From JABHIB01 sp964497715 (GTDB lineage: Archaea > Nanobdellota > Nanobdellia > SCGC-AAA011-G17 > PNOQ01), in NCBI GenBank assembly GCA_964497715.1, contig CAZCDH010000007.1:1-31718 (forward strand): a stretch of DNA of 31,718 nt. The letters are read 5' to 3'. Below are positions 21,115-28,983 of this stretch, one piece after another; position 1 is the stretch's first letter; every line of letters starts with the position of its first letter. A model generated the notes under the pieces. It made no database searches, had not been told where the DNA came from, and saw only the letters and a program-made list of their open reading frames with translations. A program made the position numbers and the translations under genes.

Positions 21115-22115
21115 TGATATGCTTCTTTGTGAAGTTTGATTAATTTTTTATTTTCTCTAAAACTTTTTAGAATCAAATTAATTTCTGTAGCTACACCATT
21201 CTTTAGATCTAATGGGTGAAGATTTCCGTTCATAAAATCTTTTTCTACTTCAGAATATGTTGAATATTCCAGATTTCCACCATATTTTTCTGGTCTTTCT
21301 ATTATAAATTTTTCATTCCTGTCTTGTTTTAAAACCATTATGAAATATTCCAGTAGTGCCATTAATCCATTGTCTGTATCTTTTGCTACACATTCTGCCT
21401 TGTTTATTTTTCTTTTTACTGTTTTTTCATCATCAAGCGTGTCTATCTTTGTTGCTTCAATACTTGAAGACATTTTTTCTCCAATTAGTCCTCTAATTAA
21501 TGGATTTAGTAATTCTATTCGTTTTTTATATCCTATTTTTGGCAAGTATTCTCTGGCAAATACCATTATTTTTCTTTGATCCATTCCGCCAAACTGCATA
21601 TCAACTTTTAGATATTCTTCATCTAATGCTTGCATTAATGGGTAAATAATTCCAGATAGTTTAGGATTGTCTCCAAGTTTAACTACTTCTGAAGCAGCTT
21701 TTTTTGAAGCATTAATTGATGAAAATGTGCTAAGTTTTAGTAGGTCATGGAAATACTTTTCATTTAATTGTAGGTCACTACCTTTTACAAATTCTAGTTT
21801 GTTTGTATCTACTTTTATTGTTTTTAAAATTGTTAAGATCAATTCTTCATAGTACTTATATCTTTTTTCTAAAATGTCCCAAGGTACGCTATCTAGTGCT
21901 GCATGTAAATCTGCTAATAATATTTTTACTTTTAGTCCAGCTTTTAGAAAATCTGCTATTTTTAGCATTGGAAAAAAATAAGCTATAGAAACACTTCCTG
22001 TGGGCATTGTGCCCCAATATACTGAAGGGTTTTTCTTTTTTTCAAGTAATTCTTTTAATTCTTTTTCTTCTATAACTTCTTGCAAATTACGAGTAATTAG
22101 ATCATATTTGTCCAT
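21111..22115 (-). CDS. tyrS: Tyrosyl-tRNA synthetase, eukaryote-like
   Basis: This 334-aa class I enzyme charges tRNA-Tyr. The ATP-binding segment reads YWGTMPTGSVSIAYFFPM, where SIAY (43-46) replaces HIGH, much as HVAY does in human TyrRS. KIADFLKAG, ADLHAALD, ALDEEYLKVDMQFGGMDQRK and KMSSS (214-218) also resemble the eukaryotic enzyme more than the Methanocaldococcus type (GFEPSGKIHLGH). The C-terminal part, with LHPLDLKNGVA, is common to both. A TATA box 27 bp upstream gives a leaderless tyrS-yjbQ unit. Confidence 0.94.
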   Translation of the reverse strand: MDKYDLITRNLQEVIEEKELKELLEKKKNPSVYWGTMPTGSVSIAYFFPMLKIADFLKAGLKVKILLADLHAALDSVPWDILEKRYKYYEELILTILKTIKVDTNKLEFVKGSDLQLNEKYFHDLLKLSTFSSINASKKAASEVVKLGDNPKLSGIIYPLMQALDEEYLKVDMQFGGMDQRKIMVFAREYLPKIGYKKRIELLNPLIRGLIGEKMSSSIEATKIDTLDDEKTVKRKINKAECVAKDTDNGLMALLEYFIMVLKQDRNEKFIIERPEKYGGNLEYSTYSEVEKDFMNGNLHPLDLKNGVATEINLILKSFRENKKLIKLHKEAYQ

Positions 22116-22137
22116 AGAATAGATATCAATTTGATTC

Positions 22138-22145
22138 TATTTAAA
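22138..22145 (-). promoter_or_regulatory. TATA box of tyrS
   Basis: On the - strand TTTAAATA is centred 27 bp before the tyrS ATG. Confidence 0.5.
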
Positions 22146-22153
22146 GTTTTCTC

Positions 22154-22525
22154 TTAAAAAAAGCTATCAATTCTCTCTTCTAAAATACCTTCAACCTTTT
22201 CTATGTTTTCTTTTTTTCCAGATAAGAATATTTCCACATTGTCAAAATTGATTGAATATGGTCCTGTGAAGAATGTTTTCACTTTGTTCAAAGTTCCATC
22301 TTTATTATATTTTTTACAAGTTCTAGTACAGAAATAATTAATCATTACATCCTCATTTGAATCTAAAGAGTATTTCCAAGATTTAGCTATTAAACTTTCA
22401 TTTTCGTTTTTCTTTTTGATTGAAAATCCTCTTTGTTCTATATCCTTTGTTAAGTTTAATTTAGTTGAAAATGTAGGTAAACTATATTTTCCCTCAAAAT
22501 CTCCCTCATAAAATTTCTTTATCAT
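22154..22525 (-). CDS. Hypothetical protein
   Basis: A 123-aa, Lys/Asp-rich soluble protein with no signal peptide or membrane segment. The middle part contains INYFCTRTCKKYNKDG, with two cysteines three residues apart, followed by alternating hydrophobic strands (FFTGPYSINFDNVEIFLSG) and a terminal amphipathic helix. A strong TATA box (22547-22554) 25 bp before the ATG shows it is a real leaderless gene. It lies between tyrS and lspA on the same strand, but each has its own promoter. I do not recognise the family. Confidence 0.65.
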   Translation of the reverse strand: MIKKFYEGDFEGKYSLPTFSTKLNLTKDIEQRGFSIKKKNENESLIAKSWKYSLDSNEDVMINYFCTRTCKKYNKDGTLNKVKTFFTGPYSINFDNVEIFLSGKKENIEKVEGILEERIDSFF

Positions 22526-22546
22526 ATAGTGACAACAAAATGCTTC

Positions 22547-22554
22547 TTTATAAA
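22547..22554 (-). promoter_or_regulatory. TATA box of the 123-aa orphan gene
   Basis: TTTATAAA is centred 25 bp before the ATG at 22525. Confidence 0.5.
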
Positions 22555-22563
22555 TGTTTGTAT

Positions 22564-22959
22564 TTAGATTTTTTCTTTTAGAATTAAGTATATAATTATT
22601 GTAACTCCAATTACATTGAAGCTATCTGCAACATTAAAAATTGGCCAGATCTTCAAATCTATAAAATCTCGAACATAGCCGAATTGTATTCTATCAATAA
22701 GGTTTCCGATTGTTCCGCCGAGGATAAATGCTAGAGGCAAGTATAATTTTGGGTATTTTTTATAAAAATATATCAGGAATCCTACTACAACTCCAGAGAT
22801 TAGGATCAACAGGTTTGTTGAATTTTGAAATAATGAAAATGCTGCCCCTGTATTTGTAGTGTATGTGAGTATTCCTTTCGATACATCTTTTAATGAAATT
22901 TTTGTTAGTTGATCAACTATTATTATCAATAAAGTTAGTAGTAGGAACTTGTTTTTCAT
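22564..22959 (-). CDS. lspA: Lipoprotein signal peptidase (SPase II)
   Basis: This 131-aa integral membrane aspartic protease cleaves the signal peptide of diacylglyceryl-modified lipoproteins. I chose the ATG at 22959 over an adjacent TTG because it lies 27 bp from the TATA box. Four hydrophobic segments are visible. Conserved motifs are DQLTK (16-20), NTGAAFS, GGTIGNLIDR (catalytic Asp89), YVRDFID and FNVADS (catalytic Asp112). Most archaea lack this enzyme, although copies are known in scattered lineages. No lgt-like gene is in the window. The gene shares its TATA box with the divergent 23018 gene. Confidence 0.93.
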   Translation of the reverse strand: MKNKFLLLTLLIIIVDQLTKISLKDVSKGILTYTTNTGAAFSLFQNSTNLLILISGVVVGFLIYFYKKYPKLYLPLAFILGGTIGNLIDRIQFGYVRDFIDLKIWPIFNVADSFNVIGVTIIIYLILKEKI

Positions 22960-22981
22960 CAAGTTTTATGAATTCTAAAGG

Positions 22982-22990
22982 TTTATATAA
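22982..22990. promoter_or_regulatory. Shared near-symmetric TATA box between lspA and the 159-aa gene
   Basis: TTTATATAA reads as a TATA box on both strands. It is 27 bp from the lspA ATG to the left and 32 bp from the ATG at 23018 to the right. No second box is visible in the 58-base gap. Confidence 0.5.
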
Positions 22991-23017
22991 TCTCTGTGTT
23001 TCGATTTACTAGATAAA

Positions 23018-23497
23018 ATGGAAAAAATGTTAAGATTTGGAAATAAACATGGAAATTACGATATTCCCTTATTGCCTGTATTTGATAGTTCTGCATTGGT
23101 TTCTGGATTATTTGATCATTTTTTCTTATATTCTGAAACCACAGGTAGTTTTTCAGTAGATGGGATAAAATTAGTGTATCCTACTGATATAATTGAATCA
23201 AAAGATCATTTAGATATTAAATATGGTGCAGTTATGTTCACTAATCTCGATACTATTCATTCTACCTCTGATTTATTGGTTGCAACTAGATCATTTTATG
23301 CATCTGTACCAAATTCTAGTTTGTCTGATTCTCTTAAATTATCTAAGTCTGAGGATTTCTCAAAAGGTAAGGTTCTTGTAACTGATTACGATATTACTAC
23401 AAAAATAAAGAGATTATTTGAGGATGGGGAGTTATCTCTAAGTAAATCTGTTAGTCCTATAAAATTGAGAGATGCTCTTTTAGATAGAAATCTTTAA
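23018..23497 (+). CDS. Hypothetical protein, first gene of the 23-28 kb block
   Basis: A 159-aa soluble protein without cysteines, signal peptide or membrane helix. The first half is rich in beta-forming residues (PLLPVFDSSALVSGLFDHF, then VDGIKLVYPTD). The second half is Ser/Lys/Asp-rich and ends in a helix. A start at the second Met (residue 4) is possible. It is followed after 25 bases by the 489-aa gene, which has its own TATA box overlapping this stop codon. I do not recognise the family, and the link to the following genes rests only on position and strand. Confidence 0.65.
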   Translation: MEKMLRFGNKHGNYDIPLLPVFDSSALVSGLFDHFFLYSETTGSFSVDGIKLVYPTDIIESKDHLDIKYGAVMFTNLDTIHSTSDLLVATRSFYASVPNSSLSDSLKLSKSEDFSKGKVLVTDYDITTKIKRLFEDGELSLSKSVSPIKLRDALLDRNL

Positions 23498-23500
23498 AAA
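23493..23500 (+). promoter_or_regulatory. TATA box of the 489-aa gene
   Basis: TTTAAAAA overlaps the stop codon of the preceding gene and is centred 26 bp before the ATG at 23523, so this gene can be transcribed separately as a leaderless message. Confidence 0.5.
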
Positions 23501-23522
23501 GTTCTAAACCTGATTTCAGCTT

Positions 23523-24992
23523 ATGGCAGATAGTATTGAATCTCTTAGATTAAAACTTAAGGATAAGAAGTTAACTGCTAGTGAGAAGCAGGCTGTAAGG
23601 AAGAAGCTTGTTGGATTAATAAAAAAGAAGAGTTTGGTTAAATTAAGTAATGGAGATCCTATTGAATATCATATAATTTACGATACTTTTCAACAAGGTT
23701 TAGAACCTGTTTATTTTTGGGTATTGGATTTTATGAGAAATAAAAAGCCTAGTGGTATGGGCCTCGAAGTTAATAAAGTTGAAGAAGAATTCGAGGCTAG
23801 TGTAGGTGGAGGTTATTTTGGTGAGATGTCTCAAAAAGCTTCAATTATGCAAGATAGGGCAATACAAATTCTTGGACATGTTAATACAATAGTAAGGAGT
23901 ATATTAAATTTAATTTATAATCTGAGAGAGATGGAAATGAGGCTTGAGATTTATGACGATGCTGATCCTAAAAAACAAAAAGATTCTTCAAGAATTCAGG
24001 CTGCAGAGTATTCTTTAAAATCTGTGTGGATGGATCAAGTTGATATAAAAACTGGTATAGGGAGTATAAATAATCTTGCAAGAGGAGATTTACAGTTTGT
24101 TACACTACGTGATGCATTTTTTCAAGTTACCAAATTAAAAGATATCAATAAATTAGATTTGAATAAAAGAGTTAAAATTATTTTGAAGAAAAAATTTGCA
24201 GAGTATCTTCGGTGGAGAGAGATTGGAGAAGTAGAACTGAGAAAACGTTATTCTATTGAAGTAAATTATTTACAATCTCAAGTTGATTCTTTAAGGCTTT
24301 ATACTAAGTGGGCCAAACCTTATCTTCGAGCGGCCAATAAATTGGGTATGACTGAGTTCAAAACAAAATCTGGTTTGCCTAGTCCTGATATGGTTTCTGC
24401 TTTTAGTAGTATGAAGATGGAATTAACTTTAATGGCTAAGAAAAAAATTGATCCTAAGGGAGTGCATCCAACTTATCAGAAATTCAAATTTGATAATGAA
24501 AATTATGCTTGTTTAGAAGTTAATTTTCTCTTTAGAACTATGCCTCAACCTGTCAGAATGGAAAGCGGTCAACAGTATGTTAATTTTGGAGTGATTGATA
24601 TTTTCTTCAGAGCATATGCTATGACTAAAGAGGACATAACTGATATTGAGAAGCATGAAGTGTTTCAAGATATGGATTTGGTTGAGAATCTTACTGAAGT
24701 CAGTTTGAAAAATTTACAAGATGATATAGATCATTTCCTTGATGGTGGAAATAATTCTGAAAAAGAGATTAAAGTTAAACAGCCTGGAATTTTTGAAAGT
24801 TTAGGTTCTGGATTTGGTGATATTGGCAAAGCTCTTGGTTCAGGTACAAAAGCTTTGTTTGGTTTTGAGGTTAAATCTGCTGGGAAATATAGAGAGAAAG
24901 AAGTTATGAAAGCTACACAGAGCGCAGCAGCAGGAAATTGTATCTTGTTATATGATATTTTTAAGAAAGCCCATAGGATGATTACATGGTAA
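23523..24992 (+). CDS. Large helical protein, function unknown
   Basis: A 489-aa soluble, predominantly alpha-helical protein. It begins with a Lys-rich helix (about 1-40), has long amphipathic helices through about residue 270 (including a segment around SILNLIYNLREMEMRLEIYD), then a mixed region with YACLEVNFLFRTMPQPVRM that looks like beta strands, and a Gly-rich stretch (FESLGSGFGDIGKALGSG) near residue 435. There is no recognisable catalytic motif, signal peptide or membrane segment; a structural or scaffold role is plausible. It overlaps the next gene by 7 bases, so it is translationally coupled with the coiled-coil protein and, through it, with the TIM-barrel protein. Confidence 0.75.
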   Translation: MADSIESLRLKLKDKKLTASEKQAVRKKLVGLIKKKSLVKLSNGDPIEYHIIYDTFQQGLEPVYFWVLDFMRNKKPSGMGLEVNKVEEEFEASVGGGYFGEMSQKASIMQDRAIQILGHVNTIVRSILNLIYNLREMEMRLEIYDDADPKKQKDSSRIQAAEYSLKSVWMDQVDIKTGIGSINNLARGDLQFVTLRDAFFQVTKLKDINKLDLNKRVKIILKKKFAEYLRWREIGEVELRKRYSIEVNYLQSQVDSLRLYTKWAKPYLRAANKLGMTEFKTKSGLPSPDMVSAFSSMKMELTLMAKKKIDPKGVHPTYQKFKFDNENYACLEVNFLFRTMPQPVRMESGQQYVNFGVIDIFFRAYAMTKEDITDIEKHEVFQDMDLVENLTEVSLKNLQDDIDHFLDGGNNSEKEIKVKQPGIFESLGSGFGDIGKALGSGTKALFGFEVKSAGKYREKEVMKATQSAAAGNCILLYDIFKKAHRMITW

Positions 24993-25489
24993 CCAAATTA
25001 GACAAAATTAAAAAAGAATTAGAGGTCTTCGATTCTTTGGATGAAAGAATTGTTAGATTGAAAGAAATAATTTCTGAAACCGATAGTTCTGAGTTGAAAG
25101 AACAACTTGAAAGAATCCTTGAAAGTTTAGATTCTGAAAAAGTTATTAAATCTCTTGGCAGCGTTGTTGAATCTGAGGAAGTAATTAGTTCTGGAATTGA
25201 ATCAACAAATCTAGAAGGCCTTGAAGAGATCACTAGTACTAGTGATAGTTTTGAGGCAAAGTCTAAACAAAGTGTAACTGGAGATTATTCTTTTGTGCAG
25301 AGTAAACTTTCTGAGAATTATGGTTCTATAGGGCCTTCAGATAGTAAAAATATAGGTTATACTCCTTTAGATAATGGTGAAAAGTTATCTGAAAATAAAG
25401 ATTCTACAAGTTTGGAGATAAATGATATGATTGAAGGTGAACAAGAAAAAAGGGTTATGTATAAACCCAAAACTATTGAGGATGTATAA
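24986..25489 (+). CDS. Coiled-coil and disordered linker protein
   Basis: A 167-aa acidic protein. Residues 1-55 show a heptad-like pattern (KLDKIKKELEVFDSLDERI, then LKEQLERILESLDSEKV), a likely coiled coil. The remainder is Ser/Glu/Asn-rich low complexity and probably disordered. It overlaps the upstream 489-aa gene by 7 bases and shares one base (25489) with the start of the TIM-barrel gene, so the three are made from one message in close proportion. It may act as an adaptor between its neighbours; this is inference from order alone. Confidence 0.75.
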   Translation: MVTKLDKIKKELEVFDSLDERIVRLKEIISETDSSELKEQLERILESLDSEKVIKSLGSVVESEEVISSGIESTNLEGLEEITSTSDSFEAKSKQSVTGDYSFVQSKLSENYGSIGPSDSKNIGYTPLDNGEKLSENKDSTSLEINDMIEGEQEKRVMYKPKTIEDV

Positions 25490-27333
25490 TGGGCAATAAT
25501 TTTCATGAAGAATATAGGGGAAGTATGGATGAAGGTTCTTTCTATCTTCCTTTCGGTATACAATCTAGTACTACTAATCCTAGTACTCCAAATCAATTGA
25601 ATGAGTTAGGTATGAGGCTGAATGAAGGTGTAAAAAATGTTGAAGTTGGAGCTCTCAGTGAGGATGTTTTCGAGTCAATTCCTTCAGAACATTTTAGGGA
25701 GATGGGAAGATTAGCAAGATTAACAGATACAAAAGTCTCTATGCATGCACCTATGGTGGATCTTGCAGGATTTAGTAAAGAAGGTAAGTGGAGCGAAGAT
25801 AACAGAGAAGATACTGAGAGGTATATGAAATCTGTATTAGATAGAGTCCATAAGATTGATCCAAAAGGTAATGTTTTACTTAATATGCATTCTACTGGAG
25901 GAGTTCCAGGATTTAGTTGGAAGAAGGGTGTTCCTAGTGAGAAAGATATGGTTGTTGCTGTAGAAAAAGAATCAGGTAATCTTATTCCTTTGAGATATGA
26001 AAAATTACAGTATATCGAAGGAGAGAAGATTTTTACACCCGAAGACAGATTAGAGGTTTTGAATGAAAGTAAATGGCAAGAGGAGAAATTAAAACTTATG
26101 AGTTATGAGAAAGCTAAGGATGAAATAAATGTGATGAAATTGAATATTGAATCTAATCCTCAGTATCGGAAAGTTCTTTATCTGAAAGAACAAAATTTAC
26201 CTGTTCCTGAAGAAGATGTTGAGCAATTTAATTATATGCACGAGAGGATTATGACTCATGAAAATCATATGAATGAGTATGATAATCATATAATGCTTGG
26301 TTTACAAAATTTAAATCATTTATATTCTAATTATTATGATCCTAAGAGTGGATCTGAGAAACGAATTGCTAAGAGAAATAAGAAAATGCTTGAGAATGTT
26401 GGAGATAAATATCGGATGCAATTAGATATAGAGAAGAGAGGAAGAGAAAGAATAAACAAAGCTATGAGTAATGCTTCTCCAACGGATTATGATAAACTAG
26501 TTAAGATTCATAATGAAGAATCTCAACGTATAGATAAGGAACTCCAAGATAAAGTTGGACAAAAAATTGATTCAGGGTATTTGATGAAACGTATTAGTTC
26601 ATTACCTGCCCCACAACTTTATGATACTGCTGAAAATTTTGCTAAAGAAAAGACGACTGAAACTCTTTCTAATCTTGCTATGCATTCTTATGGTAAATAT
26701 GGCCATAATTCCCCGATAATTGCTGTTGAAAATTGGGTGCCAGAATCTGTTTTGTCTAGGGCAGATAGTATGAAGGAATTGATTAAAGATTCTAGAAGTG
26801 AATTTTCTAGTAAATTGATGAAAGATAAAGGGATGTCTAGTTCAGAAGCAAATAAAGTTGCTGAAAAGTTAATTGGTGCTACTTGGGATGTGGGCCATAT
26901 ATTTCAGTTGAGAAAATCTGGATACACTAAGAAAGATGTTATTGAAGAAACTGAAAAAATCGCACCATATGTTAAACATGTCCATCTTACCGATCATTTT
27001 GGATATACTGATAGTCACTTGGCTCCTGGGATGGGAGAGGTTCCTATCAAAGAGATGGTTGAGAAACTAAAAAAAGAAGATATTGATAGAGTTTATGTTA
27101 ATGAGTCTGGAGGATTTATTAACAATTTTAATCAAAATCCCGTACCTCATACTCTTGAAAGTCTTAATTCTCCCTTATATTCTATGAATAATGGCCCTTC
27201 ATGGGCTCAGGCTAGAGATTTTTATTCATCTTATACTCTGGGGTACCAAGATCTCTTAACTGGTCAGAAATATAGTGGAGGATTTTCAGGTTTACCTTTA
27301 GAGCTTGGTGCAGATAGAAAGGAAGGAGAATAA
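25489..27333 (+). CDS. TIM-barrel metal enzyme (AP endonuclease/xylose isomerase-like) with a large helical insertion
   Basis: A 614-aa protein. Barrel motifs are split: VSMHAP (His86), LNMHSTG (His134), then about 200 residues rich in Lys, Glu and Met with a helical, coiled-coil pattern (about 190-395), then AVENWVP (Glu414), ATWDVGH (Asp467, His470), VKHVHLTDHFGYTDSH (about 495-510), GMGEVP and VNESGG (Glu539). The order of His, Glu, Asp, His, Asp-x-His and Glu matches the metal centre of the AP endonuclease 2/xylose-isomerase-like superfamily. Usual members are about 280 aa, so this one is more than twice the size, mainly through the insertion. Substrate is unknown: either a sugar phosphate or damaged DNA would fit the superfamily. 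Confidence 0.8.
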   Translation: MGNNFHEEYRGSMDEGSFYLPFGIQSSTTNPSTPNQLNELGMRLNEGVKNVEVGALSEDVFESIPSEHFREMGRLARLTDTKVSMHAPMVDLAGFSKEGKWSEDNREDTERYMKSVLDRVHKIDPKGNVLLNMHSTGGVPGFSWKKGVPSEKDMVVAVEKESGNLIPLRYEKLQYIEGEKIFTPEDRLEVLNESKWQEEKLKLMSYEKAKDEINVMKLNIESNPQYRKVLYLKEQNLPVPEEDVEQFNYMHERIMTHENHMNEYDNHIMLGLQNLNHLYSNYYDPKSGSEKRIAKRNKKMLENVGDKYRMQLDIEKRGRERINKAMSNASPTDYDKLVKIHNEESQRIDKELQDKVGQKIDSGYLMKRISSLPAPQLYDTAENFAKEKTTETLSNLAMHSYGKYGHNSPIIAVENWVPESVLSRADSMKELIKDSRSEFSSKLMKDKGMSSSEANKVAEKLIGATWDVGHIFQLRKSGYTKKDVIEETEKIAPYVKHVHLTDHFGYTDSHLAPGMGEVPIKEMVEKLKKEDIDRVYVNESGGFINNFNQNPVPHTLESLNSPLYSMNNGPSWAQARDFYSSYTLGYQDLLTGQKYSGGFSGLPLELGADRKEGE

Positions 27334-27338
27334 AAACA

Positions 27339-27378
27339 TTTTTAAATAATAAAAATAAATTTAAGTTAAAGCGGTGAT
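27339..27378 (+). promoter_or_regulatory. Promoter and Shine-Dalgarno site of the nucleotidyltransferase gene
   Basis: TTTTTAAATA (27339-27348) is the TATA box. Predicted initiation near 27369 is followed by GGTGAT (27373-27378), complementary to the archaeal 16S 3' end, three bases before a TTG start. This decides the start at 27382. Confidence 0.6.
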
Positions 27379-27381
27379 AAA

Positions 27382-28260
27382 TTGGTTGAGAAAAAAAAGG
27401 TAATAAAATTAAAAAAACTTAAGGTTCCTAAGAAGAGAGTTACAAAGTCTATGAAAGTTTTGAGTGATTATGATATTGCTTATGATTTTGCAACAAAAAC
27501 TTATAAACAATTTAAGGAAGTAATCAAATCTATTGTTCTTTTTGGTAGTGTCGCAAAAGGTGAAATTAAGAAAGGTAGCGATATTGATATTGTTATTGTA
27601 ATTGATGATTGTGCTATTGAGTGGGATCAAGAACTTATTGCATGGTATAGGGAAGAACTTGGTAAGTTGGTTGCTGCTCAAAATTATAATAAAGGAATTC
27701 ATATTAACACAGTTACCTTAAGTGCATTCTGGGAAGAAGTAAGGATTGGTGATCCTACTGCAATTAATGTTATAAGATACGGTCAACCTTTGATTGATTT
27801 TGGAGGATTCTTTGGCCCTATGAAAGTCTTACTTGCTAAGGGTAAGATAAGGCCCACTCCTGAGGCAGTGTTCACTACTTTACGAAGAGCACCATTACAC
27901 ATTTCTAGAGCGAAATTTAATGTTGTAAGCTCGATTGAAAATTTATATTGGGCAATGGTAGATTCTGCTCATGCTGCTCTTATGGCTGCAGGACAGGTTC
28001 CACCTAGTCCTGAACATGTTGGTGATATGCTTGATGTTGTATTTGTTAGAGAAAAAAGATTAAATAAGAAATATGTTTCAATGTTTAATGAGATGCATCA
28101 TCTTGCTCGTGATGTTGCTCATGGTAATGTTAAACATTTGAGAGGGGCAGATATTGATAAATATCTTGGTAGCACTATAGAATTTGAAAGAGTTATGAGG
28201 GCTATTAGTTCCAAATTATTGGAAAGGGAAAAAATAATAAAATTAGAATCTAAAAAATAA
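27382..28260 (+). CDS. Nucleotidyltransferase with helical HEPN-like C-terminus
   Basis: A 292-aa protein starting at TTG, supported by GGTGAT just upstream. After a Lys/Arg-rich start (1-25), the minimal nucleotidyltransferase motif appears: VLFGSVAKGEIKKGSDIDIV, with G-S-x10-D-x-D (Asp67 and Asp69 bind metal). A third acidic residue is expected further on. The C-terminal half (about 170-292) is helical, with NLYWAMVDSAHAALMAAG and HHLARDVAHGN, resembling HEPN domains often paired with such enzymes. The fused pair is usual in MNT-HEPN toxin-antitoxin systems, but the canonical HEPN R-x4-6-H is not clear (R-x3-H here). The position after the TIM-barrel gene suggests a shared role. It ends base-to-base against a convergent gene. 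Confidence 0.8.
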   Translation: MVEKKKVIKLKKLKVPKKRVTKSMKVLSDYDIAYDFATKTYKQFKEVIKSIVLFGSVAKGEIKKGSDIDIVIVIDDCAIEWDQELIAWYREELGKLVAAQNYNKGIHINTVTLSAFWEEVRIGDPTAINVIRYGQPLIDFGGFFGPMKVLLAKGKIRPTPEAVFTTLRRAPLHISRAKFNVVSSIENLYWAMVDSAHAALMAAGQVPPSPEHVGDMLDVVFVREKRLNKKYVSMFNEMHHLARDVAHGNVKHLRGADIDKYLGSTIEFERVMRAISSKLLEREKIIKLESKK

Positions 28261-28950
28261 TTATTTTTTAGTCATTTCTTTTTGGAAAAATCCGATTCCT
28301 ATAGTTTTTAATAACTCTGTCCTTATTTTATCATCAGGATTTGTAGTTAAATGTTTTATATAATCTCCAAATTCTTTACCTTTTAGTTCTCCCGATTTTT
28401 TGTTTGTTAATCCATATATTAGTTCTATTGATCTAGCTTCGATTATTCCTTGATAAATATCGAATAAACTTTCGGGATGTGATCCTACATGATATATGAT
28501 AGCTTTTGCAACGCCGTATTTTTCTATCAAATCTCTTGATGCTGTGTCAAGATCTTTATTTTCATGTACTTTTTTTGCATCTTGTATACTTTTGTGTAGT
28601 TCTGTCAATCCTTCGTATTTTCCTGCAGGATTATAATGCATTTGAGTTATCACATGTGCTGCGTGTTGAGGGCCATTAATATCTGAAACTAAATCTTTAA
28701 CTAAATAGTCTAGATTAATCTTAGTTTGCACATTTAATTCTTCTACACTATCTTTTTCTTTTTCACCTGTGTACATTGCTATAACATCTATCGGTGTATT
28801 ATTGAAATAACTAGGATTGTTAAAAAGTTTTTTAGAAATTTCATGTTTTAATCTTGGTTCTTGAGGATTTTCATTAAAATCTGTATTAAATTTATCCCAA
28901 ATAAGATACTCTTCAATATATTTTAAATATTCTTGTTTATTGAATGACAT
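28261..28950 (-). CDS. Hypothetical His-rich helical protein
   Basis: A 229-aa soluble protein, mostly helical. Histidines cluster in two places: GPQHAAHVITQMHYN (about residue 93-107) and IIYHVGSHPES (about 151-161), with acidic residues between, which could form a metal site, though no known motif is evident. There is no signal peptide. Its stop directly abuts the convergent nucleotidyltransferase stop. A TATA box at 28987-28994 lies in the 3' end of ppsA and would give a leader of about 14 nt. I do not recognise the family. Confidence 0.65.
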   Translation of the reverse strand: MSFNKQEYLKYIEEYLIWDKFNTDFNENPQEPRLKHEISKKLFNNPSYFNNTPIDVIAMYTGEKEKDSVEELNVQTKINLDYLVKDLVSDINGPQHAAHVITQMHYNPAGKYEGLTELHKSIQDAKKVHENKDLDTASRDLIEKYGVAKAIIYHVGSHPESLFDIYQGIIEARSIELIYGLTNKKSGELKGKEFGDYIKHLTTNPDDKIRTELLKTIGIGFFQKEMTKK

Positions 28951-28983
28951 TTTGATTAAGTAGTGTTACCATGTAGTAGTTAT

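Noticed and set aside
27382..28260. Nucleotidyltransferase plus orphan as an MNT-HEPN toxin-antitoxin module
   Set aside because: The two domains are fused in one long protein, the HEPN R-x4-6-H motif is not clear, and the gene directly follows an unrelated enzyme; kept only as a possible relationship.
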